A stretch of DNA of 64,000 nt, taken from Hyphomicrobiales bacterium. GTDB taxonomy: Bacteria > Pseudomonadota > Alphaproteobacteria > Rhizobiales > Rhizobiaceae. Positions 17,088-25,525 of the stretch are shown here, in pieces. The position numbers and the translations under genes were made by a program. Every line of letters starts with the position of its first letter. The stretch's first letter is position 1. A model generated the notes under the pieces. The model was given only the letters and a program-made list of their open reading frames with translations, searched no databases and had not been told where the DNA came from. The stretch is from contig UCEU01000033.1 of assembly GCA_900471485.1 (NCBI GenBank), forward strand, positions 84,334 to 148,333. Reading direction: 5' to 3'.

Positions 17088-17687
17088 ATGGCAGTGAAGG
17101 AAGGCCTCCGTCCGGGAGGCAGAAGCGCAAGGGTCCAGGCATCGGTCCACAAGGCCGTGCGCGAGCTGCTGCGGACCATGGACCGCGCCGAAGTCACGAT
17201 TCCGCTGATCGCCGGCGAGGCCGGTGTCACGCCATCCACCATCTATCGCCGATGGGGCGATCTGCAGGAGCTGCTGGCCGATGTGGCGGTGGAGCGGCTG
17301 CGGCCCGACATGCTGCCGGTCGAAACCGGCAGCGGCATTGGCGACCTCGAAGCCTGGGCCGAGCAATATGCCGAGGAGATGTCGTCAGGCATCGGCCGCG
17401 AGATGATGCGCGATGTGCTGGCGGCGCAGGATAATGTCAACGCCTGCAAATGCTTCGAATTCACCCGGCAGCAACTGGCGCTGATCGGCGACCGCGCCCA
17501 TGCGCGCGGCGAGAGCTTTCCTGATGTCGACGCGGTCATGGACAAGGTCGTCGCCCCGATCGTCTATCGCATCCTGTTCGGCGAAGCACCCTCGCTCGAC
17601 CATGTACGCAACCTGGTGCGCGACGCGATATCAGGCGATCCCACACTTATTCAGCAGCAGCCCGCTTCTGCGCGGAAATCTGGGTAA
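17088..17687 (+). CDS. TetR/AcrR-family transcriptional regulator
   Basis: 199 residues from the ATG at 17088, which follows GGGAGG. It has an N-terminal helix-turn-helix (VTIPLIAGEAGVTPSTIYRRWGDLQELLADV, about residues 41-71) and a C-terminal ligand-binding domain of the TetR_C type (WAEQYAEEMSSGIGREMMRDVLAAQ). It is probably the local repressor of the divergent MFS pump. Its last 41 bases overlap, in the opposite direction, the 3' end of the hybrid kinase gene, so the two genes are convergent and share sequence. Confidence 0.88.
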   Translation: MAVKEGLRPGGRSARVQASVHKAVRELLRTMDRAEVTIPLIAGEAGVTPSTIYRRWGDLQELLADVAVERLRPDMLPVETGSGIGDLEAWAEQYAEEMSSGIGREMMRDVLAAQDNVNACKCFEFTRQQLALIGDRAHARGESFPDVDAVMDKVVAPIVYRILFGEAPSLDHVRNLVRDAISGDPTLIQQQPASARKSG

Positions 17688-20600
17688 CATAGGCCCTGAG
17701 CGCCGCCGGCCGCACCGGCTTGTGCTGGATGCCGATGGCGTGGCGTTCGATTTCGGCGCGCACCTCCAGTGTTCGATCGGCGGTCACGATCAGCGCCGGA
17801 ATATAGGATGTGAACTGCTCACGCGCCGCAAGCACGGCCGCCACGCCGGTGCCGTCGCCGAGGTGATAATCGGCGATGACGAGATCCGGTGGTCCCAGCC
17901 GCGGATCAAGCCGGCCGATCGCCGCAAGCGAATCCGCCGATTGCACCTCGCAACCCCATCCGCTGATCAAAAGCCGCATGCCTTCGAGGATATGCGGCTC
18001 GTTGTCGATGCAGAGGATTTTCAGTCCCTTGAGATTGCGCGCCGAGCGGTCCGACGGTGCCGGCCTTGCCGAAACCGCAACGGGTGGTGCGAGGTCGCGC
18101 GGCATCACGATGCGGAAATCCGTGCCCCTGCCATGGGTCGAGTGCAGCTCGACCGGGTGGTTCAGCACGCGGGCGATGCGGTCGACGATCGATAGTCCGA
18201 GCCCGAGCCCGGACGCCGTCTTGGCGCCTTCGTCCAGTCGCGTGAACTCCTTGAACACGGTCTTGAACTTCGATGGCGGAATGCCGATCCCCGAATCCAC
18301 CACCTGGATCACCACATGCCGCCCCCGCCGCCGCGCGCCGACGAGCACCTTGCCGGTGATCGTGTATTTGATGGCGTTGGAAACGAGGTTCTGCACCAGT
18401 CGCCTGAGAAGGTTCGGATCGGAGCGAACACGCACCGACGTCGGCATCACCACCAGCTTCAGGTTCTTCTCACGCGCGATCGGCGCGAAGTCGGTCTGGA
18501 TGCGCTCCAAGAGATCGGATAGCGCGAAGGAACTGACGGCGGGCCGCATGGCGCCGGTATCGAGCCTGGAGATGTCGAGCACCGCGCCAAGGATCGTTTC
18601 CACCGATTCCAGCGCCGAGTCGATGTTCCGCGCAATGGCGCCGCTGTCGGCCTGCCCGGCGCGGTTGGCCTGCGCCATGCGCTCCACCAGCGCCGAGGAG
18701 TAGAGCCGGGCGGCGTTCAGCGGCTGCAGGATGTCATGGCCGGCGGCCGCGAAGAAGCGCGTCTTGCCGAGGTTGGCCTCGTCCGCCACCGCGCGCGCCT
18801 CTCCGAGTTCCTGGTTGACGCGCGTAAGTTCCGCCGTGCGCTCGGCCACGCGCTGCTCCAGCGTTTCATTGGCCTGCTTAAGCGCCCGGTCCGCCGCCAC
18901 GCGCTGGGTGATATCGGTGAAGGTCGCGACGATGCCCTTGTCCGGCATGGCGTTGGACCGCACTTCGATGATCCGCTCGCCGCCGCCGAGGACCAGCGCG
19001 AATGGCTTGTCCAGCGTCAGCACGTCGCGCATCGTCTGCTCGACATCGCCGGGGGCCACATCGCCGCGCTGGCTGAGCACGGCGATGATCTCCGATAGCG
19101 GAAAGCCCACCTGTCCGGCACTCTCCGGCAGGTCGAGCAACTGACGGAAACGTCGGTTCCAGATCGTCAGATGGTTGGAGCTGTCGAACACCGCGATCCC
19201 CTGGTCCATCTGCGAAAGCGCGGTCTGCAGCATGTCCTGGTTATACTGCAGCGCCTCGCTTGCCTGGTCGAGCAGCCAGGCCGTGTCCGACGAGGCATCC
19301 TCGACCTTCTGCAGGATCAGCGACAGAACGAGGCGGGCCGACGAGGAACCGATGGCGCTACCGAGCAGTTGCTCGGTGAAATGCACCAGCGCCATGTCGG
19401 CGGGCTGCTCGTCCTCCAGCTTGCGGCCCGAGTTCTGCTGGTAGGTCTGGAACGACCGCTCCATGCGCTCCTCGCCGAGATAGCGCGAGATCGTCGCCTT
19501 CAGGTCGCCGACGCTGATGCTGGTCTTCCAACCGCGCGTGGCGAATTGTGAGCGGGACTGGCCGCGCACGAAGATGCCCGCCTGGATGCGCTCCAGAGGC
19601 CGCGCATTGCGGGTCAGCGAGCCGACGATGAAGCAAGCCGTGTTGATGAGCAGGCTCATCAAGGTGGCGTTCACCAGCGGATCGGCGTCGGGCGCGGTGA
19701 ACATCGTGGTGCCCGGAAAGACGAAACCGAGAACGGCGCTGGCGACCGAGGAGTAATCCGGCCCGCCGAGCGAGGGCAGGAACAGCAGGTAGACCCAGAT
19801 GACGAAACCGGAGGTCAGGCCGAGCACGGCGCCGCGCGCATTCGCCCGCCGCCAGATCAGCCCGCCGAGCAGCGAGGGTGCCATCTGCGCGACGGCCGCA
19901 AACGAGAGCAGGCCGATCGAGGCCAGCCCCGTTGTGCTGTCGGTCGAGCGATAATAGGCATAGCCCAGCAGCAGCACCGCGAAGATCGAGCTTCGCCGCA
20001 CATTGAGCAGCGTCTTGGCGAAATCGTCGCGCTGCCCGTCCCGCCCGGCCAGCTTGCGATGCAGGAAGATCGGCATGACGATGTCGTTCGACACCATGAT
20101 CGACAGCGCCACCGAGGCGACGATCACCATGGCGGTGGCGGCCGAGAAGCCGCCGATGAAGGTTATCAGCGAAACGACGGGCATCTCGTTGGCGAGCGGC
20201 AACGACAGCATGTAGAGATCGGCATTGCCGCTGCCGCCGAAGGACAAGACGCCTGCAATCGCCACCGGCAGCACGAAGAGGTTGATGACGACGAGGTAGG
20301 CCGGAAACAGGAAGCCCGCCAGCCGCAATTCCCGCGCCGTCCGGTTCTCGACGACGGTCACGTGGAACTGCCGCGGCAGCATGATGATCGCGAAGGCCGA
20401 GAGCGCGATCAGTGTTATCCACCGGCTGATCGGCGTCTGGTAGTGCAGGGCCGCCAGCACCCGCTCATTCTCCATCGCCGTTTGCCAGAGATGCGAGGGG
20501 CCGTCGAACAGCAGCCAGACCACGCAGATCCCGACCGTCAAAAAGGCGATGAGCTTGACCACGGATTCCATCGCGACCGCCAGGATGAGCCCGTCCTGGT

Positions 20601-21168
20601 GTTCCGTCGCGTCGGTATGCCGGGTGCCGAACATGATCGCGAAGCAGGCAAGTACGAGGGTCACGATCAGCGGCAGGTCGAGGAAATAGAGATTGCCGCT
20701 GCCGATACCGTAATCGGAGGGATTGAGCATCGCCGTTACTGCACTCGAGACGGATTTCAGCTGCAGCGCGATATAGGGAATGGCGCCGACCAGCGAGATC
20801 AGCGCGACGAGCGTGGCGACGGTCGGGTTCTTGCCGTAGCGCGCCGAGATGAAGTCGGCGACGGAGGTGAGTTTCTCGGCCTTCGCCAGCTCGATGATCC
20901 GCCGCAGCACCGGCATGCCAAGCGTGAAGACGAGGATCGGGCCGATATAGATGCCGGTGAATTCCAGCCCACGCTGCGAGGCGAGGCCGACTCCGCCGAA
21001 ATAGGTCCAGGAGGTGCAGTAGATCGCAAGGCTGAGCGAATAGACCAGCGGTCGGCCGCCCTGCGGCGCGCCGAGCATCCGTCGTTGCCGGTCGCCATGG
21101 CTCGCCACGGCGAAAAGCAGCAGCAGATAGCCGAAAGCAGATGCGAGTATGACCCAGCCTGGCAGCAT
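17647..21168 (-). CDS. Hybrid histidine kinase with SLC5/SSF transporter-like sensor (CbrA-type)
   Basis: A 1173-residue protein. The first ~510 residues form about 12-13 membrane helices of the sodium/solute symporter fold (SISARYGKNPTVATLVAL, SLALYCTSWTYFGG region). A PAS domain follows near 645-760 (AVFDSSNHLTIWNRRF), then a coiled coil, HisKA with the H-box FFAAAGHDILQPLNAARL, an ATPase domain (NLVSNAIKYT, DSGIGIPPSK, GLGLGLSIV) and a C-terminal receiver with its aspartate in DLVIADYHLGDG. This architecture matches CbrA/NahK-like kinases, which couple nutrient or proline/histidine-type uptake to signalling. Whether it transports is unknown. No cognate DNA-binding regulator is adjacent, so its output target lies elsewhere. 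Confidence 0.9.
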   Translation of the reverse strand: MLPGWVILASAFGYLLLLFAVASHGDRQRRMLGAPQGGRPLVYSLSLAIYCTSWTYFGGVGLASQRGLEFTGIYIGPILVFTLGMPVLRRIIELAKAEKLTSVADFISARYGKNPTVATLVALISLVGAIPYIALQLKSVSSAVTAMLNPSDYGIGSGNLYFLDLPLIVTLVLACFAIMFGTRHTDATEHQDGLILAVAMESVVKLIAFLTVGICVVWLLFDGPSHLWQTAMENERVLAALHYQTPISRWITLIALSAFAIIMLPRQFHVTVVENRTARELRLAGFLFPAYLVVINLFVLPVAIAGVLSFGGSGNADLYMLSLPLANEMPVVSLITFIGGFSAATAMVIVASVALSIMVSNDIVMPIFLHRKLAGRDGQRDDFAKTLLNVRRSSIFAVLLLGYAYYRSTDSTTGLASIGLLSFAAVAQMAPSLLGGLIWRRANARGAVLGLTSGFVIWVYLLFLPSLGGPDYSSVASAVLGFVFPGTTMFTAPDADPLVNATLMSLLINTACFIVGSLTRNARPLERIQAGIFVRGQSRSQFATRGWKTSISVGDLKATISRYLGEERMERSFQTYQQNSGRKLEDEQPADMALVHFTEQLLGSAIGSSSARLVLSLILQKVEDASSDTAWLLDQASEALQYNQDMLQTALSQMDQGIAVFDSSNHLTIWNRRFRQLLDLPESAGQVGFPLSEIIAVLSQRGDVAPGDVEQTMRDVLTLDKPFALVLGGGERIIEVRSNAMPDKGIVATFTDITQRVAADRALKQANETLEQRVAERTAELTRVNQELGEARAVADEANLGKTRFFAAAGHDILQPLNAARLYSSALVERMAQANRAGQADSGAIARNIDSALESVETILGAVLDISRLDTGAMRPAVSSFALSDLLERIQTDFAPIAREKNLKLVVMPTSVRVRSDPNLLRRLVQNLVSNAIKYTITGKVLVGARRRGRHVVIQVVDSGIGIPPSKFKTVFKEFTRLDEGAKTASGLGLGLSIVDRIARVLNHPVELHSTHGRGTDFRIVMPRDLAPPVAVSARPAPSDRSARNLKGLKILCIDNEPHILEGMRLLISGWGCEVQSADSLAAIGRLDPRLGPPDLVIADYHLGDGTGVAAVLAAREQFTSYIPALIVTADRTLEVRAEIERHAIGIQHKPVRPAALRAYVTQISAQKRAAAE

Positions 21169-21375
21169 TGACCCTCCGCCCGCACCGCATTTGGCGGCTT
21201 CTCCCCGGGCGCCTTCGAGACTACGGCAAATCAGGACCTTTGAAAATTGGGGACGCTCTAGGCATTAAGTCAAAGACCACCGCGAAAATATTAATTAGCA
21301 ATTGAATAATTCGATCGGACATGTAGCTAATAAAAACAACGGAATGCAGGACTGAAACAGAGGGAGACATAGCGA

Positions 21376-21813
21376 ATGCTGAATGAGTTCAAAGCCTTCA
21401 TCGCCCGCGGCAACGTCATGGACCTTGCTGTCGGTGTTATCATCGGCGGTGCCTTCGGCGGCATCGTCAAGTCGCTTGTCGACGACGTCATCATGCCGAT
21501 CGTCGGCGCCATCTTCGGTGGTTTCGACTTCTCGAACTATTTCATCGGCCTCTCGTCCAACGTCAACGCGCCGACGCTTGCCGCCGCCCGCGCACAGGGC
21601 GCCGTTCTGGCCTATGGTAGCTTCATCACCGTCCTCATCAACTTCCTCATCCTGGCCTGGATCATCTTCCTCATGGTCAAGGGCGTGAACACTCTGCAGA
21701 AGCAGGTCGAGCGCCAGAAGAAGGTTGCCCCTGAGGAAGCACCGCCGCCGCCGGCCGACGTTGCTCTCCTCACTGAAATCCGCGACCTCCTGGCCAAGCG
21801 CCCGGCTGTCTGA
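21376..21813 (+). CDS. mscL: Large-conductance mechanosensitive channel MscL
   Basis: A 145-residue inner-membrane channel that opens under membrane tension to release solutes in hypo-osmotic shock. The diagnostic N-terminus MLNEFKAFIARGNVMDLAVG leads into TM1 (VGVIIGGAFGGIVKSLVDDVIMP). A periplasmic loop and TM2 (FITVLINFLILAWIIFLMVK) follow, then a charged helical C-terminus. The length is normal. A GGGAG ribosome site precedes the ATG. It is monocistronic, with a hairpin 24 bases after the stop. Confidence 0.97.
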   Translation: MLNEFKAFIARGNVMDLAVGVIIGGAFGGIVKSLVDDVIMPIVGAIFGGFDFSNYFIGLSSNVNAPTLAAARAQGAVLAYGSFITVLINFLILAWIIFLMVKGVNTLQKQVERQKKVAPEEAPPPPADVALLTEIRDLLAKRPAV

Positions 21814-21837
21814 GCCAGGCCTTCTTAACAAGGCGTC

Positions 21838-21861
21838 GAGCCCTGCCGCGAGGCGGGGCTC
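21838..21861 (+). terminator. Hairpin after mscL
   Basis: Ten-base arms with one G-T pair (GAGCCCTGCC/GGCGGGGCTC) close a GCGA tetraloop. There is no clear T-run, so termination is only probable. Confidence 0.5.
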
Positions 21862-21949
21862 ATCCATCACGGAAATCGATAGCGCATCACCGATTGTCAT
21901 GGGATTTGCCTTCGCATTTGCTCTATGAAGGGCAAAACCGGAGTGATGC

Positions 21950-23116
21950 ATGTCGATCGTGAATAGCCTCAGCCCGCGCGCCGTCTCGGCGCCCGAAAGC
22001 GGGATCGTTGAAGTCGTCAATTATGCCCGTGGCCGCGAAGGTCTTCTGCCGCTTTGGGTCGGCGAGGGCGATCTGCCGTCACCCGAATTCATCAACAAGG
22101 CGGCGATGGACGCGCTCGCCGGCGGCGAAACCTTCTACACCTATCAGCGCGGCATTCCCGAACTCCGTCAGGCGCTTTCGGACTACTACGCGCGCCACTT
22201 CGGCATCACCCTTCCGGTCGAGCATTTCTACGTTACCGGCTCCGGCATGCAGGCCATCCAGATCGCCGTACAGGCGCTCACCTCGCCGGGCGACGAGTTC
22301 GTCTATCTGACGCCGTCATGGCCCAATATCGCCGCGGCACTGGAGATCGCCGGCGCCCGTTCGGTCGGCGTGCAGCTTCAGTTCGAAGGCGGCAAGTGGG
22401 ATGTCGATCTTGGCCGCATCGAAGCCGCGATCACGTCGAAGACCAAGGCACTGTTCGTCAACACGCCCTCGAACCCGACCGGCTGGACCGCGACGCGCGA
22501 AGATCTGGCTGCGATCCTGGCGCTCGCCCGCAAGCACGATCTCTGGATTCTCGCCGACGAGATCTACGCCCGCTACTACTTCGCCGGCGATCGCGCGCCG
22601 TCCTTCCTCGACGTGATGGATGGCGACGACAAGGTGATGTTCGTCAACTCCTTCTCCAAGAACTGGTCGATGACCGGTTGGCGTGTCGGCTGGATCGTCG
22701 CGCCGCCGCAGACCGGCCAGGTGCTGGAAAACCTCATCCAGTATTCGACATCGGGCGTCGCCCAGTTCATGCAGCGCGGCGCCCTGGCGGCGCTGAACGA
22801 GGGCGATGCCTTCGTGCAGTCGAACATCGACAAGGCGCGCCAGTCCCGCGACATCCTCTGCGACGCGCTGATATCGACCAACCGCGTCCAGACGCTGAAG
22901 CCCGATGGTGCGCTTTACGCCTTCCTGAAGATCGACGGCGTCACCGACAGCCGCAGGGCGGCGATCGACATCGTCGACAAGACCGGTGTCGGTCTGGCAC
23001 CCGGAACGGCTTTCGGCCCCGGCGGCGAACTCTTCATGCGCGCCTGCTTCCTGAGAAACCCGGCGCAGATTCGCACCGCCGCCGAGAGGCTCTGCGATTA
23101 CATCCTCAAGCTCTGA
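21950..23116 (+). CDS. Class I/II pyridoxal-phosphate aminotransferase
   Basis: A 388-residue fold-type I aminotransferase. PLP-lysine is K237 in NSFSKNWSMTGWRVGW. The substrate-carboxylate arginine is probably in LFMRACFLRNP near the C-terminus. NTPSNPTGW carries the conserved Asn and DEIYARYYF carries the conserved Asp and Tyr. It transfers an amino group between an amino acid and a 2-oxo acid, but the specificity (aspartate, aromatic or other) is not visible. The gene is flanked by mscL and galE with terminator-like hairpins on both sides, so it is probably a single-gene transcript. Confidence 0.9.
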   Translation: MSIVNSLSPRAVSAPESGIVEVVNYARGREGLLPLWVGEGDLPSPEFINKAAMDALAGGETFYTYQRGIPELRQALSDYYARHFGITLPVEHFYVTGSGMQAIQIAVQALTSPGDEFVYLTPSWPNIAAALEIAGARSVGVQLQFEGGKWDVDLGRIEAAITSKTKALFVNTPSNPTGWTATREDLAAILALARKHDLWILADEIYARYYFAGDRAPSFLDVMDGDDKVMFVNSFSKNWSMTGWRVGWIVAPPQTGQVLENLIQYSTSGVAQFMQRGALAALNEGDAFVQSNIDKARQSRDILCDALISTNRVQTLKPDGALYAFLKIDGVTDSRRAAIDIVDKTGVGLAPGTAFGPGGELFMRACFLRNPAQIRTAAERLCDYILKL

Positions 23117-23123
23117 CGACCTC

Positions 23124-23150
23124 GAAAACCCGCCCGACCGGCGGGTTTTC
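23124..23150 (+). terminator. Intrinsic terminator of the aminotransferase gene
   Basis: An 11-bp perfect stem GAAAACCCGCC/GGCGGGTTTTC with a five-base loop lies eight bases after the stop codon. The descending arm ends in TTTT. Confidence 0.85.
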
Positions 23151-23245
23151 CGTATCGAGGTGAGATATCGCTAAAATTCTAGCAAAGCCGGAAATCGGCC
23201 CCTAACCACACCGCCAAACTTAGTCGCCCTAACGCCCTTTGAGAG

Positions 23246-23270
23246 CCTTTCAGTGGAAGACTCTGAAAGG
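23246..23270 (+). promoter_or_regulatory. Leader hairpin that includes a Shine-Dalgarno-like sequence upstream of galE
   Basis: Arms CCTTTCAG and CTGAAAGG pair across nine bases. The 3' arm runs into AAAGGAG, a possible ribosome site for the upstream in-frame ATG at 23285. Pairing would hide it, so the hairpin could affect translation. Function is speculative. Confidence 0.35.
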
Positions 23271-23317
23271 AGAAACGCCGTCAGATGCCTGCATGTGATG
23301 GCGTGAGGAATGCGGAC

Positions 23318-24352
23318 ATGGCGATTTTGGTCACAGGCGGCGCGGGCTACATCGGTAGCCATATGGTCTGGACACTGCTGGATGCGGGTGAGGATGTCGT
23401 TGTCATCGACAATCTCTCGACCGGCTTCCGCTGGGCCGTTGCCGATCGCGCGCGCTTCTATCTCGGCGATATCTCCGATGTGCAGGTCCTGAACCGCATC
23501 TTCATCGAAAACGATATCGAGGCGATCGTCCACTTTGCCGGCTCCGCCATCGTGCCGGTCTCCGTCTCCGATCCGCTTTCCTATTACGACAACAATTCCG
23601 GCAAGACGCGGGCGCTCCTCAGCGCCGCCATCAATGCCGGCATCCGCCATGTCGTCTTCTCGTCGACCGCCGCCGTCTACGGTCCACAGCCCAGCTCCGC
23701 CCCGGTCCGAGAAACCGCAACGCTCAATCCGGAAAACCCATACGGCCAGTCGAAGCTGATGACCGAATTCATGCTGCGCGATTGCGCCGCCGCCTATGAT
23801 TTCAATTATGTCGCCCTACGCTACTTCAACGTCGCCGGTGCCGATCCTGAAGGCCGCGCAGGGCAGTCGACATCGGGCGCGACGCATCTGATCAAGGTCG
23901 CCTGCGAGGCGGCACTCGGCAAGCGCGACGGTATCCATGTCTACGGCATCGATTACCCGACCCACGACGGCACCGGCGTGCGCGATTACATCCACGTCAC
24001 AGACCTGACCGACGTTCACCTCAAGGCCCTTCAGCACCTGCGCAGTGGCAAGGGCTCGCTGGTCGCCAATTGCGGCTATGGGTCGGGCTATTCGGTGCTC
24101 GATGTGCTGAACATGGTCACCCGCGTCCACGGTCACTCTTTCAAGATCCATATGGCCCCCCGGCGCCCGGGCGACGCCGCAAGCGTCGTCGCGGATTCGA
24201 CGCTCGCACACCGCACGTTCGACTGGAAGCCGAAGCACGATTCGTTGGAGACGATCGTTCGCAGCGCGCTCGACTGGGAACTGTTCCTGATGAACCGCAA
24301 CGTCGAAGATCTCCAGGGAATCCACCGCGCGCTCGCCGCCGCGTCTTTTTGA
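23318..24352 (+). CDS. galE: UDP-glucose 4-epimerase family protein (GalE-like)
   Basis: 344 residues from the ATG at 23318. An in-frame ATG at 23285 would add 11 residues with no domain content. This is a short-chain dehydrogenase-type epimerase with the NAD motif TGGAGYIGSHM at the N-terminus. The catalytic motifs are SSTAAVYG (Ser/Thr) and the YxxxK pair in NPYGQSKLM. It interconverts UDP-glucose and UDP-galactose, supplying galactose for exopolysaccharide and lipopolysaccharide. Rhizobia carry several paralogues (exoB and others), so this copy's exact role is uncertain. It is on the same strand as the hydrolase downstream, separated by about 110 bases. Confidence 0.88.
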   Translation: MAILVTGGAGYIGSHMVWTLLDAGEDVVVIDNLSTGFRWAVADRARFYLGDISDVQVLNRIFIENDIEAIVHFAGSAIVPVSVSDPLSYYDNNSGKTRALLSAAINAGIRHVVFSSTAAVYGPQPSSAPVRETATLNPENPYGQSKLMTEFMLRDCAAAYDFNYVALRYFNVAGADPEGRAGQSTSGATHLIKVACEAALGKRDGIHVYGIDYPTHDGTGVRDYIHVTDLTDVHLKALQHLRSGKGSLVANCGYGSGYSVLDVLNMVTRVHGHSFKIHMAPRRPGDAASVVADSTLAHRTFDWKPKHDSLETIVRSALDWELFLMNRNVEDLQGIHRALAAASF

Positions 24353-24460
24353 CCGTTGCCGCCGCAAGGCTATCGACTAAGTCCCGGAGCGCGATAGTTT
24401 TCTTGGGCGCGCGATCATCGCCGCGCAGCGATTGGCCAGAAACGCGGTTAGGATCCCGAT

Positions 24461-25525
24461 ATGCATGACATGACTGAACGTCGCGACGTCCTCGTGGAAC
24501 GGCGAGGCGCGGCCGGTCTGATCCGTCTGGACCGGCCGCGCGCGCTGAACAGTCTGACACTGGAGATGATCAGGGCAATCGCCGTTGCGCTGGATGATTT
24601 CGCCACGGACGACAGCGTCGCCACGGTCGTGATCTCGGGCGAGGGCGATCGCGGCTTCTGCGCCGGCGGCGATATCCGCGCCTTGCACGAGAGCGGCCGG
24701 GAAAAAACAGAGCTCGCCGAAACATTCTGGCGCGAGGAGTTCCGGCTCAACCACCGGATCGCTACTTATTCAAAGCCCTATGTCGCCTTGATGGATGGCA
24801 TCACCATGGGCGGAGGCGTCGGTCTCGGCGCGCACGGTCGCCATCGCGTGGTGACCGAACGCACGCGGCTCGCGATGCCCGAAACCGGCATCGGTTACTT
24901 CCCCGATGTTGGCGCCACCTGGCTTTTGCCGCGCGCGTCGGGCGAGATCGGCACCTGGATGGCGCTCACCGGTCTCGACGTAAAGGCGGGCGATGCGATC
25001 TTTGCCGGCCTGGCCGATGTCCAGGTTGCATCTTTCCAGTTGCCGGAACTCGTGGACACGCTTGCAGAAATGCCGAAGGGCGCCAGGTCGCGGGACGTGG
25101 AGACGGTTCTGAAGAACCTGTCGGACACGCCTGACCATGGCCCCCTCAGGCAAAACATCGATCTCATCCAGCGCGCTTTCCATCATGCGAGCGTCGCTGA
25201 AATCCTGGCGGCGCTGGCCGGCGAGAGCGGCGAGTTCGCCGCCGAGACGCGGCGCTTGATGCTGACGCGCTCCCCGACCAGCCTTGAACTGACGCTGCGG
25301 CTGCTCCGGCAGGGCAGGGAGAGCCGTAACCTCGCGGAATGCCTGAACCGGGAACTCGGCGCCTGCCTGCAGATCCTGCATAGCGCCGATTTCTACGAGG
25401 GCATTCGCGCCGCCATAATCGATAAGGACCGAAACCCCGCCTGGAAGCCGGAAACGCTTGCCGAGGTCGATGCGCATTCACTCGAACCGTTCTTCGTGGC
25501 GCCGAACCCGCCGCTGGCGCTCTAA
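24461..25525 (+). CDS. Enoyl-CoA hydratase/isomerase family, probable 3-hydroxyisobutyryl-CoA hydrolase
   Basis: A 354-residue crotonase-fold protein. Its length and its sequence (CAGGDIRALHESG, DGITMGGGVGLGAHGRHRV and MPETGIGYFPDVGATWLL) match 3-hydroxyisobutyryl-CoA hydrolase, a thioesterase of valine breakdown, better than the shorter enoyl-CoA hydratases. The catalytic glutamate is expected in the PETGIGYFPD segment. It is cytoplasmic. Its stop codon overlaps that of the convergent helicase gene (shared CTAA at 25522-25525). Confidence 0.85.
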   Translation: MHDMTERRDVLVERRGAAGLIRLDRPRALNSLTLEMIRAIAVALDDFATDDSVATVVISGEGDRGFCAGGDIRALHESGREKTELAETFWREEFRLNHRIATYSKPYVALMDGITMGGGVGLGAHGRHRVVTERTRLAMPETGIGYFPDVGATWLLPRASGEIGTWMALTGLDVKAGDAIFAGLADVQVASFQLPELVDTLAEMPKGARSRDVETVLKNLSDTPDHGPLRQNIDLIQRAFHHASVAEILAALAGESGEFAAETRRLMLTRSPTSLELTLRLLRQGRESRNLAECLNRELGACLQILHSADFYEGIRAAIIDKDRNPAWKPETLAEVDAHSLEPFFVAPNPPLAL

